Shown piece by piece: positions 22,907 to 31,820 of a DNA stretch of 34,533 nucleotides (within the stretch, counting starts at the first letter, position 1; every line of letters begins with the position of its first letter). This DNA comes from Flavobacterium sp. (GTDB lineage Bacteria > Bacteroidota > Bacteroidia > Flavobacteriales > Flavobacteriaceae). The stretch lies in assembly GCA_030153045.1 (NCBI GenBank), contig JASLID010000026.1:1-34533 (forward strand), in the 5' to 3' direction. A program made the translations under genes and the position numbers. The notes below the pieces were generated by a model, which saw only the letters and a program-made list of their open reading frames with translations, made no database searches and was not told the DNA's origin.

Positions 22907-24111
22907 TTTGATTCTACTCTAAGGAATTTTGACAATTCTTGACAATATAAATACTTATCGTTTTCTTCTAATCTTTTGAAGTCTTGACCAGCTTCAGAAA
23001 CCATAGCGCGAATTTTATATTTTAGTCTAACCACCATTTCACGAGTATAGTCGTCTTTAGCATTTTGATGAGTGGATTCAAGAGATTTAATCAGGTTTTT
23101 CCAAAATTTGAAATCATTGTTCTTTTTTATTGATTTTAATTCGTCATCAAATTTTTTCGAAAATTCATCGGCAATTTTATCTTCTTTAATTGTAATTTCT
23201 TCCATTACCTTAACCTCTTTGCTGTATTGCTTTGATTTTTTCAATTCAGAGACTTGATCTTTAACAATGCCGTCAGTAAGTTTTGAACTAAAATTATTCA
23301 TAATTCTTTCGTACTCACTAACAGCCAAAACCAAACTGTTAGCTGCTTTAAGACTATCTGCAATTTTTAAATTTTTGGTGAAAATTTTACCAATTGTTGT
23401 ATCGTTACTTCTTCTGATATTCTTTTTATACGCTTGTAATTCTAGCCAATCAAATGCCCGAAGGATTTCAGAGCTTCTTGGCCAAACATGTCCGTCGTTA
23501 GATACAAAAAGTTCATTTTTAATAGTACTTTTGTTCAACCAGGTCTTGTTTTTAATCATTTCTTGGAAATTCATATCGTTTTTCCCAACTAATCCAACAT
23601 ATGAAAAGCGATTGGCTGGCGGAATAAATCGGTCAAAAGGCTGAAACGAAGCACCACAAGCAATTACTCCCTGAAAGACTCCTGTTTTTAACGCAATAGA
23701 ACCTGCTAATCTGGAACCACCTGAAAAACCAGCTACATACAATTGTGAAGCATCTATATTGTATTGACTTAAAACCGTTTCAAATAATCTATTAGCTACT
23801 TCTTCATTGTATTGCTGCGAACCATTTCTGGAATCATTGGAGCAAACCAAAATGTAATTATAGGCCTCTGAAGCAGAAATAAAAGGCTCTATTCCTACTT
23901 TACCTCTTGCATCAGGTTCAAATATAAAAACGACTGCTGAAGGAGTTTGAGCGTTGTATTTCTCGGGGAAATAAATAGTAAATGTTTCTCCTGATGCATT
24001 TTTTACTGCAACAGAATCAACCAACTTCCCTTTGGCTTGTGAAGAATTATCTTGAGAAAAACCACAAAAAGAAGTTAATACAAAAAGGATGTAAAAGAAT
24101 GTTTTTTTCAT
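22903..24111 (-). CDS. Secreted alpha/beta hydrolase with C-terminal helical domain
   Basis: The 402-residue protein has a signal peptide (MKKTFFYILFVLTSFCGFSQ). The alpha/beta-hydrolase core covers about 25-235. FIFEPDARGKV probably forms the oxyanion region. The nucleophile elbow is GFSGGSR (Ser130), with a probable acid Asp179 (GKNDM) and His218 (SNDGHVWP). The layout resembles feruloyl-esterase-like and poly-hydroxybutyrate-depolymerase-like enzymes, but the substrate is unknown. The C-terminal 160 residues are Lys/Glu-rich helices (about 240-400) with no recognised domain. The gene is convergent with the TerC gene, with overlapping stop codons and no visible terminator between them. Confidence 0.85.
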   Translation of the reverse strand: MKKTFFYILFVLTSFCGFSQDNSSQAKGKLVDSVAVKNASGETFTIYFPEKYNAQTPSAVVFIFEPDARGKVGIEPFISASEAYNYILVCSNDSRNGSQQYNEEVANRLFETVLSQYNIDASQLYVAGFSGGSRLAGSIALKTGVFQGVIACGASFQPFDRFIPPANRFSYVGLVGKNDMNFQEMIKNKTWLNKSTIKNELFVSNDGHVWPRSSEILRAFDWLELQAYKKNIRRSNDTTIGKIFTKNLKIADSLKAANSLVLAVSEYERIMNNFSSKLTDGIVKDQVSELKKSKQYSKEVKVMEEITIKEDKIADEFSKKFDDELKSIKKNNDFKFWKNLIKSLESTHQNAKDDYTREMVVRLKYKIRAMVSEAGQDFKRLEENDKYLYCQELSKFLRVESN

Positions 24112-24171
24112 GATTCCAAATTACAAAAAAACATTTAATATAAAGAAAAACCTTTCATTTTTAACCTCATT

Positions 24172-25143
24172 TTAGCTTTTGTTCAAATAAATTTCTAAAA
24201 AACTAGTAAAGTCTAGTATGTGCATTTTTTGAGGATTATTTGCTAATACAAATTTTAAATATTCATTGGTAATATGATAATGAAGTCCATCTTGAGTTGA
24301 GATTCCTTCAATTTGATAAAAACGTGGTTTAAGTTTTATTTTTCTTTTATTTCCTGAGAAAAAGTTATCATTATCAAAATCGTAAAACAAATTCACAAAA
24401 GATTTCCCTTTTTTAGTGTACCCACACAATGCTAACACTTTTTTAGATTCTAAATAAGTAGCTCCAGTAATCAGACCTTTTACATTATACTTTGCTTTTT
24501 TTTGAGCAATGTATTCACCTGGAATTTTAGGTAGCATATAAACGGTTGTTTGCTTATTGTTCCATTCTTTGGTGAAAAGACAAATACTATCACGTGTAAC
24601 TACAAAAGCTTCACAATCAAAATTTGTACTGTTTGGTGATTTAGAAGTAAAATCATCTTGGTTTTGATACTTAAATTTAATAAAATCTATTTTCGGATTA
24701 TGAGCCAATAATGAAGTTTTATCCACTCTTATTATTTGAAGATCCTTTCTGTTACCAGAGGCATTATTGCCAAAATCACCTATGTAAATATGATTTTCAT
24801 CTTGGGCGATTTCTTCCCAATCGGTATTAACCACATTTGGCAACTGATACGTTTCCAATATTTTACCATTTATCGTGTCTAAAGCATATAAGTTGGTATC
24901 TGTATCATCGTTATGTGTCCACAACCTATTATTCCAATGAATTAAACCCGAAGTTTCCTCTAATTTTTTATCTAAAGAAATGGATTGGGTTAATTTGATT
25001 CTCTCTTTTTTATAAATGCAACTTCCATCATTTAGAATGGCATTTGGATTGAAATTTTTGGCACTTGCATCTGTACAGCCTGATAATTGTGAAAAAACAT
25101 CCAGAGAGCAAAAAAGAAACAATACTATAATTTTACAATTCAT
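24172..25143 (-). CDS. Secreted beta-propeller-like protein with Cys-rich GCTD motif
   Basis: The 323-residue protein has a signal peptide (MNCKIIVLFLFCSLDVFSQ). Just after it comes GCTDASAKNFNPNAILNDGS with a following Cys, a motif found once or repeatedly in many secreted Bacteroidetes proteins, where the Cys pair probably forms a disulfide. The rest has blade-like segments: LEETSGLIHWNNRLWTHND, NLYALDTINGKILETYQLP, TDWEEIAQDENHIYIGDFGN and FYQIEGISTQDGLHYHITNE. This suggests a six- or seven-bladed propeller as in extracellular repeat proteins. No catalytic residues can be pointed out. A good -7 box precedes it, so it is a separate unit from the lipoprotein gene upstream. Confidence 0.75.
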   Translation of the reverse strand: MNCKIIVLFLFCSLDVFSQLSGCTDASAKNFNPNAILNDGSCIYKKERIKLTQSISLDKKLEETSGLIHWNNRLWTHNDDTDTNLYALDTINGKILETYQLPNVVNTDWEEIAQDENHIYIGDFGNNASGNRKDLQIIRVDKTSLLAHNPKIDFIKFKYQNQDDFTSKSPNSTNFDCEAFVVTRDSICLFTKEWNNKQTTVYMLPKIPGEYIAQKKAKYNVKGLITGATYLESKKVLALCGYTKKGKSFVNLFYDFDNDNFFSGNKRKIKLKPRFYQIEGISTQDGLHYHITNEYLKFVLANNPQKMHILDFTSFLEIYLNKS

Positions 25144-25159
25144 ACATTGATCATTTACA

Positions 25160-25167
25160 CAAATATA
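25160..25167 (-). promoter_or_regulatory. -7 promoter element of the propeller-like gene
   Basis: TATATTTG on the minus strand, 16 nt upstream of the ATG at 25143 and just downstream of the terminator of the preceding gene. No clear TTG is found at the expected distance. Confidence 0.55.
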
Positions 25168-25181
25168 GGATTTCAGGAAAT

Positions 25182-25209
25182 AAAAAGAGATTGCTTTTAC
25201 ACAATCTCT
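25182..25209 (-). terminator. Intrinsic terminator of the small lipoprotein gene
   Basis: An 8-bp stem AGAGATTG (25186-25193) / CAATCTCT (25202-25209) with an 8-nt loop and a T run on the minus strand. It lies 24 bases after the stop at 25234. Confidence 0.7.
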
Positions 25210-25233
25210 AATATTAAACTAAATTATAAATGC

Positions 25234-25746
25234 TTAATTTATTTTTTTGATTTTTGATTCATCAATATTATAAGTTTTAATAACCTCTTCATAATTAGAA
25301 TAATCTACCGTTGTTTTATTTGAAAAAGCCGCAGGAACAATCACAATTCTAAAGGTTTGATTTTGTGTCCATGTAGATGATAAGGTAGCCAAATCGAAAT
25401 TGGCATCTAGAAAAAGATTCACATCGTATTTCGTAAAATCAAAGTTATAAACTAGTTCATCGCTTGCTCCAAAATAATATGTTTGTGGCATTAATCTCCA
25501 AATATCATCTCCACCAACAACGTCATACAAATGGTATACTAAAACTACATCAGAAGAATAAATTGGAGTATTAAAAGTGATTAGTCGGCTATAATTATTA
25601 CCCGCATTAAACGAGGCTGTAACTTCAAACACTTCACTAATTGTATCATAATCAATATGTTCATGATATTGAGGCTCTTCATTTACTGTGCAACTTTGCA
25701 GTGTTATCATCCCGATAAAAGCAAAAAATAAGATAATTTTCTTCAT
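25234..25746 (-). CDS. Small lipoprotein of unknown function
   Basis: The protein has 170 residues from the second of two adjacent ATGs (25746; the other is 25749). The lipoprotein signal MKKIILFFAFIGMITLQSC ends in a clear lipobox. The mature part reads DYDTISEVFEVTASFNAGNN, then FNTPIYSSDVVLVYHLYDVV, WRLMPQTYYFGASDELVYNF and a C-terminal NIDESKIKKIN. This is a strand-rich, Tyr- and Asp-rich domain. I know similar uncharacterised lipoproteins from Flavobacterium but no function. The gene is a single unit bounded by terminators on both sides. Confidence 0.8.
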   Translation of the reverse strand: MKKIILFFAFIGMITLQSCTVNEEPQYHEHIDYDTISEVFEVTASFNAGNNYSRLITFNTPIYSSDVVLVYHLYDVVGGDDIWRLMPQTYYFGASDELVYNFDFTKYDVNLFLDANFDLATLSSTWTQNQTFRIVIVPAAFSNKTTVDYSNYEEVIKTYNIDESKIKKIN

Positions 25747-25815
25747 CATTTTGTTAGTATTTAGTTAGTGATAATTAATATTACTCATGAATTGTGCCAA
25801 AGTTTGTTTTTTTAT

Positions 25816-25849
25816 AAAAAAAATCCGAAGACATGTCTTCGGATTTTTT
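25816..25849 (-). terminator. Intrinsic terminator of icmF
   Basis: A perfect palindrome TCCGAAGACATGTCTTCGGA (25824-25843) flanked by eight A and six T, 12 bases after the icmF stop on the minus strand. Confidence 0.85.
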
Positions 25850-25860
25850 AATTTTTAAAA

Positions 25861-28800
25861 TTACATATTTCTTCGATACTGACCTCCTACTTCAAACAAC
25901 GCTGAAGTAATTTGACCTAACGAACAAACTTTAGTTGCTTCCATTAAGTGTGCAAATATGTTTTCGTTTTTAATCGCTGCTTCTTGAAGGATATTCAAAT
26001 GCTCTTCTACTTTATGTTTATTGGCTTCATGCAAATGATCTAACATTACAATTTGATATTGTTTTTCTTCTTCTGTAGCACGAATTACTTCCGCTGGAAT
26101 TACTGTTGGAGAACCTTTAGAACTCAAGAATGTATTCACACCAATAATCGGGAATTCCCCCGTATGTTTCAAAGTTTCATAATACAAACTTTCTTCTTGA
26201 ATTTTCGAACGTTGGTACATCGTTTCCATAGCACCAAGAACGCCTCCTCTTTCAGTAATCCTGTCAAACTCTTGTAAAACAGCATCTTCCACTAAATCGG
26301 TTAACTCTTCAATGATAAATGAACCTTGAATTGGATTTTCATTTTTAGCCAAACCTAATTCTTTATTAATAATCAACTGAATTGCCATCGCACGACGTAC
26401 AGATTCTTCCGTAGGCGTTGTAATCGCTTCATCATATGCATTAGTATGCAAAGAGTTACAGTTGTCATAAATGGCATACAGCGCTTGCAACGTTGTACGG
26501 ATATCGTTAAAGTCGATTTCCTGCGCGTGCAACGAACGACCAGAAGTTTGAATGTGGTATTTCAACATTTGCGCTCTTTCGTTGGCTCCGTATTTGTTTT
26601 TCAAGGCTTTCGCCCAAATTTTACGTGCTACACGTCCGATAACTGCATATTCCGGATCGATACCATTCGAGAAGAAGAACGATAAGTTTGGACCAAAATC
26701 ATTGATATTCATTCCACGGCTTAAGTAATATTCCACGTAAGTGAAACCATTTGCCAATGTAAATGCCAATTGCGTAATAGGATTAGCTCCTGCTTCCGCA
26801 ATGTGATATCCAGAAATGGAAACCGAATAAAAGTTACGAACGTTTTCTTTGATGAAATATTCCTGAACGTCACCCATTAATCTCAAAGCAAATTCCGTAG
26901 AGAAAATACAGGTATTTTGTGCTTGATCTTCTTTTAAAATATCGGCCTGAACAGTTCCACGAACTTGTGCAAGAGTCTTAATTTTAATGTCATTGTAAAT
27001 CTCAGCTGGTAACACCTGATCTCCGGTAACACCCAAAAGCATTAATCCTAGTCCGTTATTTCCTTCTGGTAAATCGCCTTGGTAATGCGGACGCTCTACT
27101 CCTTTATTCTTATAGATTTCGTTGATTTTTTCTTCAACCTCAGCTTCCAATTCGTTTTCTTTGATGTACTTTTCGCAATTTTGATCGATAGCCGCATTCA
27201 TAAAGAAACCAAGCAACATAGGCGCTGGTCCGTTAATGGTCATAGAAACCGAAGTCATGGCATGACTCAAATCGAAACCAGAGTATAATTTTTTAGCATC
27301 ATCCAAACAACAGATAGAAACTCCGGCGTTACCGATTTTTCCATAAATGTCAGGACGGATGTGTGGGTCATTTCCGTATAACGTTACACTATCAAATGCC
27401 GTTGATAAACGTTTTGCAGGCAATCCGGCACTCACATAATGGAAACGTTTGTTGGTTCTTTCAGGACCTCCTTCACCGGCAAACATACGCGATGGATCTT
27501 CTCCTTCACGTTTGAACGGATACAATCCAGAGGTAAAAGGAAATTCTCCAGGTACATTTTCCTGTAGGTTCCATTTTAAAACATCTCCCCAAGCTTGATA
27601 CTTAGGCAAGGCTACTTTTGGAATTTGAGAATGTGACAAACTCTCCGTATGTGTTGCAATTTTTATTTCTTTATCCCTTACTTTAAATGAGTAAACTGGA
27701 TTTTTATATTTGTTTACTTTCTCATCCCAAGTTAAAATGATTTCCCAGTTGTATGGGTCTAAATTCATTTTCACTCGATCGAATTCTTTGGTAAGCAACG
27801 ATAGGAATTCTTTTTTCTCTGGTGAATGATTCAATGAATCTTCCACAATTCCTGACTTATCAAGTTGAGGAACTCTTCCAGAAACCGTTTCAACCGTTTT
27901 GAAGATTCCGTATAATTTCTGCGCTACATCAACTTGAGAAAGCGCCGTTTCATCGTATTTTCTGTTGTTTTCCGCAATTTCCGACAAATAACGCGTTCTG
28001 TGTGGTGGAATCACGAAGATTTTCTCACTCATTTCACGTGTAATTTCGAAAGTTGAATGCAAATCAATACCCGTTTTTTCAACGATTTTGTCCATGATCG
28101 ATTTGTACAACGTATTCATTCCCGGATCGTTGAACTGCGAAGCTATTGTTCCGAAAACCGGCATATTATTTGGATCTACGTCCCAAAGATTATGATTGCG
28201 TTGGTATTGTTTTTTCACATCACGAATCGCATCTAAAGCACCACGTTTGTCGAATTTATTTAATGCTACCAAATCAGCGAAATCAAGCATATCGATTTTT
28301 TCCAATTGGGTTGCTGCACCAAATTCAGGCGTCATTACATACAATGAAACATCAGAGTGATCCATGATTTCGGTATCCGATTGACCAATTCCAGAAGTTT
28401 CTAAAACAATCAAATCGTATTTAGCTGCTTTTAAGACTTCAATCGCTTCCTGAACGTATTTTGACAAAGCCAAATTCGATTGACGAGTAGCCAACGAACG
28501 CATGTAAACTCTAGGATTGTTAATCGCATTCATACGAATTCTATCTCCTAAAAGCGCTCCTCCTGTTTTACGTTTTGAAGGATCGACAGAAATTAATCCG
28601 ATGGTTTTCTCAGGGAAATCAATTAAGAAACGACGAACCAATTCGTCCACCAACGATGATTTTCCAGCTCCACCCGTTCCGGTAATCCCTAAAACTGGAG
28701 TTTTGCTATCTTGATTTATTTTATATATTTTTTCTAAAGTCGGTTTTGCTACCTCCGGGAAATTTTCCGCAGAAGAAATAACACGCGCAATAGCTGTTGG

Positions 28801-29286
28801 ATTTTTATCTTCCAAATGACTTAATTCTCCATCCAAAACATCTCCAACAGGAAAATCAGAACGTTTCACCAAATCATTAATCATTCCTTGCAATCCTAAT
28901 TCACGTCCATCATCTGGAGCGTAAATTCTTTCAATACCATATGCATGCAATTCTGAAATTTCTGAAGGAAGAATTACACCACCACCACCACCAAAGATCT
29001 TGATGTGACCTGCTCCTTTTTCTTTCAGCAAATCATACATGTATTTGAAATATTCATTGTGACCTCCTTGATATGAAGTCATCGCAATAGCATTAGCATC
29101 TTCCTGAATAGCAGTATTTACTACTTCTTCTACACTTCTATCGTGACCTAAATGTATTACCTCAACGCCAGTAGACTGAATAATTCTACGCATGATGTTG
29201 ATGGCTGCATCGTGTCCGTCAAAAAGTGAAGCAGCGGTCACAATTCGTACTTTATTTATGGGTTGATAAGGCTGTACTGGTTCCAT
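25861..29286 (-). CDS. icmF: Fused isobutyryl-CoA mutase (B12 domain, G-protein chaperone, mutase)
   Basis: The 1141-residue cytoplasmic protein has the IcmF order. A cobalamin-binding domain (about 12-145) has the cobalt-ligand His in DGHDAA (His25) and the SYQGGH and IFGGGGGVILPSEI loops. Next is a MeaB/MeaI-type GTPase with P-loop GTGGAGKSS (203-211). After it come a linker and the TIM-barrel mutase domain, including YPFKREGEDPSRMFAGEGGP and DILKEDQAQNTCIFSTEFAL. In methylmalonyl-CoA mutase the substrate carboxylate is bound by a Tyr and an Arg. Here those places carry Phe (YPFKR) and Gln (AQNT), as in characterised IcmF, so isobutyryl/n-butyryl-CoA or isovaleryl/pivalyl-CoA is the likelier substrate. 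The enzyme uses adenosylcobalamin radicals, with its own G-domain guarding cofactor loading. It is a single-gene unit with a strong terminator. Confidence 0.93.
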   Translation of the reverse strand: MEPVQPYQPINKVRIVTAASLFDGHDAAINIMRRIIQSTGVEVIHLGHDRSVEEVVNTAIQEDANAIAMTSYQGGHNEYFKYMYDLLKEKGAGHIKIFGGGGGVILPSEISELHAYGIERIYAPDDGRELGLQGMINDLVKRSDFPVGDVLDGELSHLEDKNPTAIARVISSAENFPEVAKPTLEKIYKINQDSKTPVLGITGTGGAGKSSLVDELVRRFLIDFPEKTIGLISVDPSKRKTGGALLGDRIRMNAINNPRVYMRSLATRQSNLALSKYVQEAIEVLKAAKYDLIVLETSGIGQSDTEIMDHSDVSLYVMTPEFGAATQLEKIDMLDFADLVALNKFDKRGALDAIRDVKKQYQRNHNLWDVDPNNMPVFGTIASQFNDPGMNTLYKSIMDKIVEKTGIDLHSTFEITREMSEKIFVIPPHRTRYLSEIAENNRKYDETALSQVDVAQKLYGIFKTVETVSGRVPQLDKSGIVEDSLNHSPEKKEFLSLLTKEFDRVKMNLDPYNWEIILTWDEKVNKYKNPVYSFKVRDKEIKIATHTESLSHSQIPKVALPKYQAWGDVLKWNLQENVPGEFPFTSGLYPFKREGEDPSRMFAGEGGPERTNKRFHYVSAGLPAKRLSTAFDSVTLYGNDPHIRPDIYGKIGNAGVSICCLDDAKKLYSGFDLSHAMTSVSMTINGPAPMLLGFFMNAAIDQNCEKYIKENELEAEVEEKINEIYKNKGVERPHYQGDLPEGNNGLGLMLLGVTGDQVLPAEIYNDIKIKTLAQVRGTVQADILKEDQAQNTCIFSTEFALRLMGDVQEYFIKENVRNFYSVSISGYHIAEAGANPITQLAFTLANGFTYVEYYLSRGMNINDFGPNLSFFFSNGIDPEYAVIGRVARKIWAKALKNKYGANERAQMLKYHIQTSGRSLHAQEIDFNDIRTTLQALYAIYDNCNSLHTNAYDEAITTPTEESVRRAMAIQLIINKELGLAKNENPIQGSFIIEELTDLVEDAVLQEFDRITERGGVLGAMETMYQRSKIQEESLYYETLKHTGEFPIIGVNTFLSSKGSPTVIPAEVIRATEEEKQYQIVMLDHLHEANKHKVEEHLNILQEAAIKNENIFAHLMEATKVCSLGQITSALFEVGGQYRRNM

Positions 29287-29423
29287 TTTTTAATCTGTAA
29301 ATTTGAGGTCGCAAGTTACTAATTTGTTCAAAAATAATAGGGTTTAAATTATAAATAAATCAACCATAACATTAAAACTTGCTTTTTTTGTAACCAAATC
29401 AAAATCTTTTCGTCTTCTAGTAA

Positions 29424-29448
29424 TACTTTCTCAAAATTTGAAAAAGTA
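29424..29448. promoter_or_regulatory. Near-perfect 25-bp dyad upstream of the M61-like gene
   Basis: TACTTTCTCAAA / TTTGAAAAAGTA around a single central A, with one mismatch in 12 pairs. It lies 81 bases before the ATG at 29530, in a 243-bp gap that holds no gene and no good TAnnTTTG box. There is no T run, so an operator is more likely than a terminator. Confidence 0.35.
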
Positions 29449-29529
29449 AATCATCATCAAAATCAACCCGAGGCATTTGATATTAAGAAAAATTAATTAA
29501 TCGGAGCGCATCGAAAAAAAATCAAAATC

Positions 29530-31008
29530 ATGAAAAAACATTTTATTCTACTTGCAGGAATTCTATTCAGTTTCAGTTCTATTGCACAAAACAAATCCAC
29601 CAATTACAACCTGAATTTCACGAAACAAGACCAGAACATCGTTCATATTAAAACCGATTTAGACTTAACTGTTGCTAAAAATCGTTTTTTTATGATTACT
29701 CATCCTTCGCCAACAAATCCAGATGGAGAAGCTAAGTTTTTAAAGAATTTAATGGTGAAAAACCAAAAAGGACAACAACAACCCATCACATATTTAGGCG
29801 AAGGAACTTGGGAAATTCAATCAAAAACAACAGGAAATTATGCTATTGAATATGACATTATAACTGAGCATGGAACCGAAAATTGGGATCATTGCGGTGG
29901 TTATGATGAAGTTGCTTATAAAACTTCGGAAGGATTATTCTTTACCGGATACTCATTATTTGTAGTGCCTGATATTCCTTCATTGGGAGATGTTAAAGAT
30001 GTGTCTGTACATTTTACTTTACCGAAGAATTGGAAAGTTTCAACATCTTGGGGTAAAACTTCAAAGCCAAATGATTTCATTGTAAATAATGATTTGCGAT
30101 TTCTTTTAAACAACTGCATTTTCGTTGGAAGTCACTATGAAAGAGAAATTAAAATTGGTGATTTCGAGCTTTTATTTGCACTTGGCAACTCGATGAAGGT
30201 CAGTGAAAATGACTTTATTGATTTGATGAAGCCAATTATTGAAGCTACTACAAAAGTTTTTGGTGGTTCGCCAAAGAAAAAATATCTTATTGTCGTTAAT
30301 GAAAGTAACGTCATAACGGACGGAAGCGCATTTCGAACCAGTTTCAGCCAAATCATAAAAGGCAAAGTAAACAAAAACAATAGAACTACTTGGGGACGCA
30401 TTATGGCGCATGAAACCATTCATTTATGGAACGGTCATACCGTAATACCGAAAGAACAGGAAGAATGGTTCAAGGAAGGATTTACAGATTATCTAACAAC
30501 CATTTTATTAACCCGTACCAAAATTATTGACGAACCTTCCTTTTATAAATGTTTTGAGAATGTCATTACGAAATACAACATTATCAGAGATTTGCTTCAA
30601 AATAAAGTAAGTATTCAGGAATCTGGAATTAACAAAAACCAAAACCGTTATTTGGTGTATGGTGGTGGAGCATTGGTTGCTTTAGGATTGGATATTGAAA
30701 TCAGAAAAGCAACAAATAATGAAAAAGGACTTGACGACTTGTTTGCCGGTTTATATAGTCAATACGGTAAAACCAACACTCCATATGAATTGGCTAATGT
30801 TATTACAATTGCAAATCAAGTAGCTGGTAAGAATCTTAAACCTTTCTTCGACGATTACGTGACTGGAACGAAACGAATTCCAGTAACAGAATATTTAGCC
30901 GATATGGGATTACAACTGGATGGATATTTAGAAGAAGTCTATATTTCAGCTGCTGAAAACCCAACCAGAGAACAACTACAAATTAAAAAAGGTATTTTAG
31001 GATTGTAA
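29530..31008 (+). CDS. Secreted M61-like (glycyl aminopeptidase-type) metallopeptidase
   Basis: The 492-residue protein has a signal peptide (MKKHFILLAGILFSFSSIAQ). The N-terminal half is beta-rich and contains ENWDHCGGYDEVAY. The catalytic region has the gluzincin zinc site: MAHETIHLWNGHT gives the HExxH zinc ligands His294 and His298 with catalytic Glu295, and EEWFKEGFTDY gives the third ligand Glu316, followed by the family-typical GFT-x-Y. HLWN after the motif is characteristic of M61 rather than M1. A C-terminal helical part holds an oxidised-looking linker and no PDZ domain, unlike classical longer M61 enzymes (about 600 residues). It probably acts in the periplasm or outside the cell on peptides. 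No T9SS sorting domain is visible. Confidence 0.85.
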   Translation: MKKHFILLAGILFSFSSIAQNKSTNYNLNFTKQDQNIVHIKTDLDLTVAKNRFFMITHPSPTNPDGEAKFLKNLMVKNQKGQQQPITYLGEGTWEIQSKTTGNYAIEYDIITEHGTENWDHCGGYDEVAYKTSEGLFFTGYSLFVVPDIPSLGDVKDVSVHFTLPKNWKVSTSWGKTSKPNDFIVNNDLRFLLNNCIFVGSHYEREIKIGDFELLFALGNSMKVSENDFIDLMKPIIEATTKVFGGSPKKKYLIVVNESNVITDGSAFRTSFSQIIKGKVNKNNRTTWGRIMAHETIHLWNGHTVIPKEQEEWFKEGFTDYLTTILLTRTKIIDEPSFYKCFENVITKYNIIRDLLQNKVSIQESGINKNQNRYLVYGGGALVALGLDIEIRKATNNEKGLDDLFAGLYSQYGKTNTPYELANVITIANQVAGKNLKPFFDDYVTGTKRIPVTEYLADMGLQLDGYLEEVYISAAENPTREQLQIKKGILGL

Positions 31009-31058
31009 TTTCAATTATTCAAATTTTGTTTTGATTAAAAAGAGGCACGCATTTTGCT

Positions 31059-31066
31059 TATCTTTG
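31059..31066 (+). promoter_or_regulatory. -7 promoter element of the DUF4197 pair
   Basis: TATCTTTG, a full TAnnTTTG match, 20 nt upstream of the ATG at 31087. The closest TTTG (31030-31033) is 25 nt upstream. Because it lies after an in-frame upstream codon at 31054, it supports the 31087 start. Confidence 0.55.
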
Positions 31067-31086
31067 AAATAATCAATAAAAAAGTT

Positions 31087-31815
31087 ATGAAAAAGACCCT
31101 CTTACTACTGTTATTAATACCTATTGCTAGTAATGCACAATTTAAAGATTTAATTAAGAAAGCCAATGAAAAAGTGGTTACAGCTACAAAATCTAAAACA
31201 TCCACAGGATTAGATATTGGAGCGGCCTTAAAAGAAGCTTTAAATAAAGGAGTTACAGAACAGGTTTCAAAATTAACAGCCGTAGATGGATTTTATAAAA
31301 ATGAAGCCGTAAAAATCCTAATGCCCGAAGAATTGCAAAAAGTAGATAAAACTTTAAGAAAAATGGGCCTGTCCAGTTTAGCAGATGACGGAATCAAAGC
31401 ATTGAATCGTGCTGCCGAGGACGCTGTAAAAACCTCTACTCCTATTTTTGTGGATGCAATAAAAGGTATGTCATTTACCGACGCTAAAAAGATTTTAATG
31501 GGGAATGAAAATGCTGCAACTGTTTATTTACAGTCTTCAACCACAAAACCATTATATGCTAAATTTAGTCCAGTAGTACAAGAATCAATGAGTAAAGTGG
31601 GTGCGGATGTGATTTGGACTTCTATCATAAAGAAATACAACAGTATTCCTTTGGTTACCAAAGTAAATCCAGACATTACTGATTATGTGACCAATAAAGC
31701 GCTAGATGGTGTTTTTAAAATGATTACAGTAGAAGAAAAAAACATCAGAACCAATTTAAGTTCAAGAACTTCCGATTTATTAAAAAAGGCATTTGCTTTA
31801 CAAGATAAAAAATAA
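31087..31815 (+). CDS. DUF4197 family secreted protein (first of a tandem pair)
   Basis: The protein has 242 residues from the ATG at 31087; a longer frame from 31054 would begin upstream of the -7 box. The signal peptide (MKKTLLLLLLIPIASNAQ) ends in NAQ. The DUF4197 domain fills the rest: ALKEALNKGVTEQVSKLTAV, GFYKNEAVKILMPEELQKVD, AAEDAVKTSTPIFVDAIKGM and LLKKAF near the end. It is predicted almost entirely helical. The family is widespread in the Bacteroidetes envelope and in proteobacteria, with no known function. The second copy follows after five bases, and about two thirds of the residues are shared. Confidence 0.9.
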   Translation: MKKTLLLLLLIPIASNAQFKDLIKKANEKVVTATKSKTSTGLDIGAALKEALNKGVTEQVSKLTAVDGFYKNEAVKILMPEELQKVDKTLRKMGLSSLADDGIKALNRAAEDAVKTSTPIFVDAIKGMSFTDAKKILMGNENAATVYLQSSTTKPLYAKFSPVVQESMSKVGADVIWTSIIKKYNSIPLVTKVNPDITDYVTNKALDGVFKMITVEEKNIRTNLSSRTSDLLKKAFALQDKK

Positions 31816-31820
31816 GAATT

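Noticed and set aside
25750..25800. Sigma-54-like promoter (TTGGCACAATTCATG on the minus strand) before the small lipoprotein
   Set aside because: The -24 half is good but there is no TTGC at -12 with correct spacing.
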